Source: Shinella sp. | GTDB lineage: Bacteria; Pseudomonadota; Alphaproteobacteria; Rhizobiales; Rhizobiaceae | DNA: 58,114 nt | Reading direction: 5' to 3' | Assembly (NCBI GenBank): GCA_003248775.1 | Contig: QFQX01000027.1 | Location: 1-58,114 of the forward strand | Part shown: positions 52,072-58,114 of the stretch, piece after piece | Layout: each line of letters begins with the position of its first letter | Numbering within the stretch: the stretch's first letter is position 1 | Notes under the pieces: model-generated | Told to the model about the DNA's origin: nothing | The model's database searches: none | Seen by the model: the letters and a program-made list of their open reading frames with translations, nothing else | Made by a program: the position numbers and the translations under genes

Positions 52072-52167
52072 GGATACGCCTTCTGTTCGCAGATGCGGGA
52101 AAATACCACGTCATGCCACAGCATCAAGCAGTAAAAGCTAATAAATCGTCAATCCAGCCATGCACTA

Positions 52168-52863
52168 TCAGACGGTCAGGTGCCGCCGGGCTTGCGGCGT
52201 ATCCAGCGTTTCGGCCGGCCCCGTATGCACGATCTCGCCACGATCCATGATGTAGACGTGATCGGCAAGTTCCCGGCAGAAATCCAGATATTGCTCGACC
52301 AGCAGGATCGCCATGCCGGTGGAATCCCTGAGATAGCGGATCGCACGGCCGATATCCTTGATGATCGACGGCTGGATACCTTCCGTCGGCTCGTCGAGTA
52401 CGAGGATCTTCGGCCGCGTCACCATGGCGCGACCGATGGCGAGCTGCTGCTGTTGTCCGCCCGAAAGGTCGCCGCCACGCCGGCCGAGCATGGTCTGCAG
52501 GATCGGAAAGAGGCTGAAGATTTCGTCCGGGATGTAGCGGTCCTTGCGCGTGAGCGGAGCATAGCCGGTCTCGAGGTTTTCCTTCACGGTCAGCAGGGGA
52601 AAGATCTCGCGCCCCTGCGGCACGTAGCCGACACCGGCCCGCGCCCGGTTGAACGGTGCCAGACCGTTGAGTGCCTCGCCTTCGAAGGAAATCGTTCCGG
52701 CCGAGATGGGGTGCTGGCCCGTGACAGCACGCAGCAGCGAACTCTTGCCCACCCCGTTGCGCCCCAGCACGCAGGTGATCTTGCCCATCTCGGCCTTGAT
52801 CGATACGCCACGCAGTGCCTGCGCGGCTCCGTAATGAAGGTTGATGTTGTCGACTGTCAGCAT
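52168..52863 (-). CDS. urtE: Urea ABC transporter ATPase UrtE
   Basis: A 231-residue ATPase: Walker A LGRNGVGKSSLLRAV, signature LSGGQQQQLAIGRAM, Walker B ILVLDEPTEGIQPSII, then LLVEQYLDF. The EGIQPSII and LDFCRELADHVYIM segments are typical of UrtE. It pairs with UrtD to energise urea uptake. It is separated from urtD by 105 bp that hold a palindromic repeat. Confidence 0.93.
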   Translation of the reverse strand: MLTVDNINLHYGAAQALRGVSIKAEMGKITCVLGRNGVGKSSLLRAVTGQHPISAGTISFEGEALNGLAPFNRARAGVGYVPQGREIFPLLTVKENLETGYAPLTRKDRYIPDEIFSLFPILQTMLGRRGGDLSGGQQQQLAIGRAMVTRPKILVLDEPTEGIQPSIIKDIGRAIRYLRDSTGMAILLVEQYLDFCRELADHVYIMDRGEIVHTGPAETLDTPQARRHLTV

Positions 52864-52908
52864 CGTCGTTCCTCTGAATTCTTGACCTGCAATGGCGCTG
52901 CCGCCCCT

Positions 52909-52952
52909 GGCACCCCGCCCCTCTCCCGGGGTGGGGAGAAAGGCGGGGTCTC
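52909..52952. repeat. GC-rich palindromic repeat, short relative
   Basis: GGCACCCCGCCCCTCTCCC and GGGTGGGGAGAAAGGCGGGGTC form an imperfect palindrome between urtD and urtE. It resembles one half of the composite repeats at 32358-32494 and 56599-56727. Confidence 0.6.
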
Positions 52953-52968
52953 CGGAGCGTGAACAGGA

Positions 52969-53730
52969 TTAGCGCCCCAGATAGTTCTCGATGACCTTCG
53001 GGTCGTTCGAGACGAAATCGATCGATCCCTCCGCAAGGACCGAGCCTTCCGCAAGGCAGGTGACCTTCACTCCGAGATCGCGAATGAAACCCATGTCGTG
53101 CTCGACCACCACGACCGAGCGCGTCTTGGCGATCTGCTTGAGGAGAAGTGCGGTTTCAGCGGTTTCGGCGTCCGTCATGCCGGCAACCGGCTCGTCGACC
53201 AGAAGCAGCTTGGGCTCCTGCGCCAGCAGCATGCCGATCTCCAGCCATTGCTTCTGGCCGTGGGAAAGGTTTGCGGCGAGATCGTCCTTGCGCGCTGTCA
53301 GCCGGACTGTTTCGAGGATTTCCTCGATGCGCGCCTTGTCATCCGCCGTCAGCCGATAGAACAACGTGGCGAATACGCCGCGGTCGCGGTTGAGCGCCAG
53401 CTCCAGATTGTCCCAGACGGTATGGCTCTCGAACACCGTAGGCTTCTGAAACTTGCGGCCGATGCCGAGCTGGGCAATATCGGCCTCGTCCTTCTTGGTC
53501 AGGTCAACCTCACCGTTGAAGAACACCTCCCCCTCGTCTGGTCGCGTCTTGCCGGTGATGATGTCCATCATCGTCGTCTTGCCGGCGCCGTTCGGGCCGA
53601 TGATCGCCCTGAGTTCACCCGGCTCGATGACCAGCGAAAGCGAGTTCAGCGCCTTGAAGCCGTCGAAGGAAACGGACACGCCGTTGAGATAGAGAAGGCT
53701 CGTCGGTTTCTTGTCGTCCATCGTCCTCAT
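52969..53730 (-). CDS. urtD: Urea ABC transporter ATPase UrtD
   Basis: A 253-residue ATPase: Walker A IIGPNGAGKTTMMDII, the UrtD-type signature LSHGQKQWLEIGM, Walker B LLLVDEPVAGMTDAE and switch VEHDMGF. The ATG at 53730 overlaps the urtC stop as ATGA. An open frame continues upstream through urtC but is only a shadow. Works with UrtE on the UrtB/UrtC channel. Confidence 0.94.
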   Translation of the reverse strand: MRTMDDKKPTSLLYLNGVSVSFDGFKALNSLSLVIEPGELRAIIGPNGAGKTTMMDIITGKTRPDEGEVFFNGEVDLTKKDEADIAQLGIGRKFQKPTVFESHTVWDNLELALNRDRGVFATLFYRLTADDKARIEEILETVRLTARKDDLAANLSHGQKQWLEIGMLLAQEPKLLLVDEPVAGMTDAETAETALLLKQIAKTRSVVVVEHDMGFIRDLGVKVTCLAEGSVLAEGSIDFVSNDPKVIENYLGR

Positions 53731-54887
53731 TCCGCTGCCTGGCCGACGGCGGCTGCGACGCCACCCTCTTCCGCCTTGGTTGCCGTTTTCAGGTCGCGCC
53801 GCACCATGGTCTTCTGCTGGATCGTTCCGACGATGCCCTTGGGCAGAAACAGCGTGACGCCGATGAAGAGGCCGCCCAGCGCGAAGAGCCAGAGTTCCGG
53901 GAACGCGCCGGTGAAGTAGCTCTTGCCGGCATTGACCATGAGCGCACCGATGATCGGCCCGATCAGCGTTCCGCGGCCGCCGACCGCCGTCCACACCACC
54001 ACCTCGATGGAGTTGGCGGGCGCGAATTCGCCGGGGTTGATGATGCCGACCTGCGGCACGAACAGAGCGCCGGCAATGCCGGCCATCATCGCGGAAACGA
54101 CGAAGATGAAGAGCTTGATGTTTTCGACCCGGTAACCGAGGAAGCGCGTGCGGCTTTCCGCATCGCGCACGCCGACCAGCACCTTGCCGAACTTGGAGCG
54201 CACGATGCCGGAGGAAATCAGCAGGCACAGCGCCAGCATCAGCGCGGAGCTTGCGAACAACACGGCGCGGGTACCATCGGCCTGCACGTTGAAACCGACG
54301 ATTTCCTTGAAGTCGGTGAGACCGTTATTGCCGCCGAAGCCCATGTCGTTGCGGAAGAAAGCGAGCAGCAGGGCGTAGGTCATCGCCTGGGTGATGATCG
54401 ACAGATAGACGCCATTGACGCGGCTACGGAAGGCAAACCAGCCAAACACAAAGGCCAGCAGGCCCGGCACGAACAGCACCATCACCATGGCGAAGGGGAA
54501 CATGTGGAAGCCGTGCCAGAACCACGGCAGTTCCTTCCAGTTCAGGAACACCATGAAGTCCGGCAGGATCGGGTTGCCATAGACGCCGCGCGAACCGATC
54601 TGGCGCATCAGGTACATGCCCATGGCATAGCCGCCGAGCGCGAAGAAGGCGCCGTGGCCGAGCGAGAGGATGCCGCAATAGCCCCAGACCAGATCGAGTG
54701 CCAGCGCCAGAAGCGCATAGCAGAGATATTTGCCCATCAGCGATACGGCATAGGTGGGGATATGCAGGAAACTGTCCGGCGGCGTCAGGAGATTGAGCGC
54801 CGGAACGAGCACCGCGACGGCCATCAGGATGGAGATGGCGATGACGATCCTGCCTTCGAGGGCGCGGAAGATAAAACCGGTCATCAT
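53727..54887 (-). CDS. urtC: Urea ABC transporter permease UrtC
   Basis: A 386-residue permease of the LivM class with about ten membrane helices. Landmarks: DLVWGYCGILSLGHGAFFALGGYAMGMYLMR near residue 65, NNGLTDFKEIVGF near 200 and VWTAVGGRGTLIGPIIGALMVN near 310. The long loop NPILPDFMVFLNWKELPWFW is typical of UrtC. Its start overlaps the urtB stop (ATGATG at 54884-54887). Confidence 0.94.
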   Translation of the reverse strand: MMTGFIFRALEGRIVIAISILMAVAVLVPALNLLTPPDSFLHIPTYAVSLMGKYLCYALLALALDLVWGYCGILSLGHGAFFALGGYAMGMYLMRQIGSRGVYGNPILPDFMVFLNWKELPWFWHGFHMFPFAMVMVLFVPGLLAFVFGWFAFRSRVNGVYLSIITQAMTYALLLAFFRNDMGFGGNNGLTDFKEIVGFNVQADGTRAVLFASSALMLALCLLISSGIVRSKFGKVLVGVRDAESRTRFLGYRVENIKLFIFVVSAMMAGIAGALFVPQVGIINPGEFAPANSIEVVVWTAVGGRGTLIGPIIGALMVNAGKSYFTGAFPELWLFALGGLFIGVTLFLPKGIVGTIQQKTMVRRDLKTATKAEEGGVAAAVGQAAE

Positions 54888-56500
54888 GCTTCGATAGCCC
54901 TCCCCTTGAGCGCGAAGAGGCCGCGCGGTCTTTTCTGGATGAACAGGATGATCAGGACGAGAACTAGGATCTTGCCGAGCACGGCGCCGACCGACGGTTC
55001 GAGCAGCTTGTTCAGGATGCCGAGCGACAGCGCGCCGACGAGCGTGCCCCAGAGATTGCCGACGCCGCCGAACACCACGACCATGAAGCTGTCGATGATG
55101 TAGGATTGGCCGAGGTTCGGGGAAACGTTGTCGATCTGGCTGAGCGCGACACCGGCAATGCCGGCGATGCCGGAACCGAGCGCGAAGGTGAAGGCATCGA
55201 CCCACGGCGTACGGATACCCATCGAGGATGCCATGCGACGGTTCTGGGTCACTGCCCGCATCTGCAGGCCGAATGCCGACCGCTTCATCAGCACCAGCAG
55301 ACCGAGGAAGATCGTCAGCGAGAAGACGGTGATCCACAACCGGTTCCAGGTAACGGTGAGATCGCCCAGCGCAAACGAGCCGGACATCCACGACGGGCTG
55401 CCGACCTCCTGGTTTGTGGGCCCGAAGATCGAACGGATCGCCTGTTGCAGGATCAGCGAAATGCCCCAGGTGGCAAGCAGGGTTTCAAGCGGCCGGCCGT
55501 AAAGAAACCGGATGACACCCCGCTCGATCACGAGGCCGACGGCTCCCGTCACGAAGAAGGCGACCGGCAGCGCGATGGCGAGCGACCAGTCGAACAGGCC
55601 GGGATAATTGTTGCGGATCACCTCCTGCACCACGAAGGTGGAGTAAGCGCCGAGCATGACCATTTCGCCATGCGCCATGTTGATGATGCCCATCACGCCG
55701 AAAGTGATGGCGAGGCCGATTGCGGCGAGCAGCAGGACGGAACCGAGCGAGACGCCGTAGATGACGTTCTGCACGCCGTCCCACAGCGCCAACTTGTCCT
55801 CGATGGTGCGGATTGCGGTGTCGATGTCGGCCTTCAGCGCGTCGTCGGCATTGGCCGAAGCAGCCATCAGGATGCCGATCGCATCGCGTCCGCCGATCCC
55901 TTCGATCACGGCGATTGCCGCCTGCTTGTCTGCAAGCGGACGGTCGGAACCCATGATCGAGACGGCGCGTGCCTGTTCGAGAACCGAACGCACCTCGCCG
56001 TCCTTTTCCTCGGCAAGCGCGCTCTCCAGAAGCTCGAGATTGTCGGCACTGGGGGATTTGAGAACGGAAGCCGCCGCCTGCAGCCTGACGGCGCGGTCGG
56101 GGCTCATGAGTGTCAGGCCGCCCTGCGCGGAACGGATCGCGCGGCGGAGATTGTTGTTGACCTTGATCTTGGTGAGAGCGCCCCTGCTCTCCTCGCCGAC
56201 GACTTCGCCGGACAGCGGATCGATGAGCGAGAGCCTGGAGCCGGCGGCCTTCGTGATGAACACGTTGCCGTCCGACTTTCTCGCATAGAGATCGCCTTCG
56301 CCCAGCGCCTCGAGCGCCGGCACGACCTTGGGATCGCCGGTCTTGCCGAGATCGCCGATGATCTTCTCCGCCTCGGGAAACGAGGCATTGCCAAGCGCGT
56401 TGATGAGCGTCGCAGCATCATCCGCGGCATGGGCAGGCAGGGTGCCGAAGACCAGAACCAGCCAGAGAAACAGTAGTTTGAATAAATTGGATAATGTCAT
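54884..56500 (-). CDS. urtB: Urea ABC transporter permease UrtB
   Basis: A 538-residue permease. As is usual for UrtB, a LivH-type membrane domain (about residues 240-538, with MGIINMAHGEMVMLGAYSTFVVQ and VVFGGVGNLWGTLVGA) is preceded by a signal peptide and a periplasmic helical domain of about 220 residues (LINALGNASFPEAEKIIGDLG onwards). The start MTLSNLFKLLFLW has GAGGGG about 8 bases upstream; earlier in-frame starts would add cysteine- and arginine-rich residues ahead of the signal peptide. Confidence 0.92.
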   Translation of the reverse strand: MTLSNLFKLLFLWLVLVFGTLPAHAADDAATLINALGNASFPEAEKIIGDLGKTGDPKVVPALEALGEGDLYARKSDGNVFITKAAGSRLSLIDPLSGEVVGEESRGALTKIKVNNNLRRAIRSAQGGLTLMSPDRAVRLQAAASVLKSPSADNLELLESALAEEKDGEVRSVLEQARAVSIMGSDRPLADKQAAIAVIEGIGGRDAIGILMAASANADDALKADIDTAIRTIEDKLALWDGVQNVIYGVSLGSVLLLAAIGLAITFGVMGIINMAHGEMVMLGAYSTFVVQEVIRNNYPGLFDWSLAIALPVAFFVTGAVGLVIERGVIRFLYGRPLETLLATWGISLILQQAIRSIFGPTNQEVGSPSWMSGSFALGDLTVTWNRLWITVFSLTIFLGLLVLMKRSAFGLQMRAVTQNRRMASSMGIRTPWVDAFTFALGSGIAGIAGVALSQIDNVSPNLGQSYIIDSFMVVVFGGVGNLWGTLVGALSLGILNKLLEPSVGAVLGKILVLVLIILFIQKRPRGLFALKGRAIEA

Positions 56501-56598
56501 CACATCGCCCCTCATCCGCCGCCCGGCCTTCCTGCGATCGTGTCCGCATTCCCGGCATCTCGTGACCGTTTCACACATCCAGCGGGACGTAAGGTGTT

Positions 56599-56727
56599 CG
56601 CCCCTCTGGTCTGCCGACCATCTCCCTCACAGAAGGGGAGAAGAACCGCGGCGCCGCCTCCTGCAAGCTCAAGCATGGACGGGTATCGAAAAAGCCCCTC
56701 CCCTGACGGGGAGGGGTTGGGGAGAGA
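56599..56727. repeat. GC-rich composite palindromic repeat, copy 2 (inverse)
   Basis: Read on the minus strand, this segment runs CTCCCCAACCCCTCCCCGTC, AGGGGAGGGGCTTTTT, then CTCCCCTTCTGTGAGGGAG and ATGGTCGGCAGACCAGAGGGG. This is the same order of parts as the element at 32358-32494, with the middle diverged. It lies between urtA and urtB, where it could also act as a message-stability element. Confidence 0.75.
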
Positions 56728-56754
56728 TACGCCTCCCCTAGTGCTTCACGCGGA

Positions 56755-58106
56755 TCAGCTGCCCTTGCCGCCGCACTTGCCGGTGGCAACGTTGAAGTTG
56801 CCGCACGACATCGGCTTGCGCCAATCGGAGATCAGGTCCTTCGAGTCCGGCAGATAGTCGGACCATTCGTCGCCAACCACCTGCGGGGTCTGTTGAACGA
56901 TGTCGAACTGGCCGTCGGCCTGGATTTCGCCGATCAGCACCGGCTTGGTGATGTGATGGTTCGGCATGACGGTGGAGTAGCCGCCCGAGAGGTTCGGAAC
57001 GGAAACGCCGATGATCGAGTCCAGAACGGCGTCGGTGTCGGTCGTGCCGGCAGCCTCGACGGCCTTGACCCAGGCGTTGAAGCCGATATAGGCGGCTTCC
57101 ATCGGGTCGTTGGTCACGCGCTTGTCGTTCTTGGTGAAGGCGTGCCATTCCTTGATGAACTCGGCATTGACCTCGGAATCGACGGACTGGAAGTAGTTCC
57201 AGGCGGCAAGGTGGCCGACCAGCGGAGCGGTGTCGAGACCGGCAAGCTCTTCTTCGCCGACCGAGAAGGCGACGACCGGAATGTCCTCGGCCTTGATGCC
57301 CTGGTTGGCGAGCTCCTTGTAGAAGGGAACGTTGGCGTCGCCGTTGATGGTGGAAACGACGGCGATCTTCTTACCGGCCGAGCCGAACTTCTTGATGTCG
57401 GATACGATCGTCTGCCAGTCGGAATGACCAAACGGCGTGTAGTTGATCATGATGTCCTCTTCCTTGACGCCCTTCGACATCAGGTAGGCCTTCAGGATCT
57501 TGTTGGTGGCATGATGTCCTCTTCCTTGACGCCCTTCGACATCAGGTAGGCTTTCAGGATCTTGTTTGTGGTCTGCGGATAGACATAGTCCGTGCCGGCC
57601 AGAACCCAGCGCTCGACGCCTTCGGTATTGGCAAGGTAATCGACGGCCGGAATGGCCTGCTGGTTGGGGGCAGCACCCGTGTAGAAGATGTTGCGCGAGG
57701 ATTCTTCACCCTCATACTGAACCGGGTAGAACAGGATCGAGTTCAGCTCTTCGAAAACAGGCAGAACGGATTTACGCGAGGAGGACGTCCAGCAGCCAAA
57801 AACGGCGGCGACCTTGTCCTGAGAAATCAGCTGGCGAGCCTTTTCGGCGAAAAGCGGCCAATCGGAGGCCGGATCGACCACGACGGCTTCGAGCTTCTTG
57901 CCGAGCACGCCGCCCTTTTTGTTCTGCTCATCAATGAGCATCAGCATGGCGTCTTTCAGCGTCGTTTCTGAAATCGCCATCGTGCCAGAAAGAGAATGCA
58001 GCACGCCGACCTTGATCGTGTCGTCGGCGGCAAAAGCGCCGTGGAAGGCGGTGGTGGACAGGATTGCGCCAAGCAGCGCGGCACTGAGCGTCTTGCGGAA
58101 CATCAT
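56755..58106 (-). pseudogene. urtA: Urea-binding protein UrtA, reading frame split by duplication
   Basis: The first part (58106-57492) has signal peptide MMFRKTLSAALLGAILSTTA up to GAFA, then DDTIKVGVLHSLSGTMAISE, FGCWTSSSRKSVLPVFEELN and GTDYVYPQTTNK. The second part (up to 57480, ending at 56755) continues INYTPFGHSDWQTIVSDIK to the C-terminus GNFNVATGKCGGKGS. A 62-bp tandem duplication at 57448-57571 shifts the frame by two. Removing either copy restores a continuous protein of about 429 residues, the normal UrtA size. Either the gene is newly broken, making urea uptake defective, or this is an assembly error. The gene is otherwise intact. Confidence 0.88.
57448..57571. repeat. 62-bp imperfect tandem duplication inside urtA
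   Basis: Copy A (57448-57509) and copy B (57510-57571) are adjacent and differ at two positions only (57490/57552 and 57505/57567). In the urtA frame both differences are synonymous (AAG/AAA lysine and ACC/ACA threonine). The unit is 62 bp, not a multiple of three, so it shifts the frame. Confidence 0.95.
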
Positions 58107-58114
58107 CGGAAGGA

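Noticed and set aside
52169..52962. Plus-strand frames opposite the urt ATPase genes
   Set aside because: Shadows of urtE and urtD; translations lack any domain.
53731..54228. Upstream extension of the urtD frame
   Set aside because: It lies inside urtC in another frame; the ATGA overlap at 53730 gives a normal UrtD.

Overview
The window looks like a chromosomal stretch of an alphaproteobacterium of the Rhizobiaceae (Rhizobium/Agrobacterium type). The basis is the high GC content with rhizobial codon use, the urt-ure gene order with its 'urease operon accessory' genes, the pobA/pobR pair, the preTA-hyuC-hydA pyrimidine locus with a RutR-like regulator, and two kinds of short rhizobial palindromic repeat. 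This is recognition from memory; no database search was run. No rRNA, tRNA or CRISPR array was recognised.

Layout. (1) 1-8340: a sugar cassette with a LacI regulator, MalF/MalG-type permeases, a binding protein, a GH4 glycosidase and a MalK-type ATPase. It is bordered on both sides by copies of one roughly 77-110 bp palindromic repeat, with remnants of IS110- and IS3-type transposases on the left and a 5'-truncated gene on the right. (2) 8564-10366: a membrane GAF-GGDEF diguanylate cyclase. (3) 10792-15492: a complete branched-chain-amino-acid-type ABC importer of unknown substrate, divergent from a truncated haemoglobin/DUF423 pair. (4) 16618-20049: a VOC protein, a DUF2325 pair, and 4-hydroxybenzoate hydroxylase (pobA) with its divergent AraC regulator. 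(5) 20166-35668: a reductive pyrimidine catabolism locus. It holds PreT/PreA, a CHASE-PAS-GGDEF-EAL protein, a DMT transporter, RutR, N-carbamoyl-beta-alanine amidohydrolase, dihydropyrimidinase, a small secreted protein, a cupin protein, and an NMT1/THI5-type ABC importer whose operon carries an embedded DUF559 nuclease gene. (6) 36007-40534: an RND efflux pump. (7) 40726-41613: a Crp/Fnr regulator behind a perfect FNR/FixK box. (8) 41652-58106, all on the minus strand: urea uptake (urtABCDE), a PHB-depolymerase-like esterase, and urease (ureD, A, B, C, E, F, G) interrupted by several non-canonical genes.

How it works together. Much of the window is about scavenging organic nitrogen. Uracil-type pyrimidines would be imported, reduced by PreTA, opened by HydA and cleaved by HyuC to beta-alanine, CO2 and ammonia. 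Urea would be imported by UrtABCDE and split by urease. Three GGDEF proteins (one also with EAL) lie in or beside these blocks.

Points to check first: urtA is split by a 62-bp imperfect tandem duplication that shifts the frame, which could be an assembly artefact. An AT-rich membrane-protein gene sits between ureA and ureB. A sialyltransferase-like accessory gene and an LprI-like gene sit between ureB and ureC. A DUF559 gene with an adjacent palindromic repeat sits inside an ABC operon.
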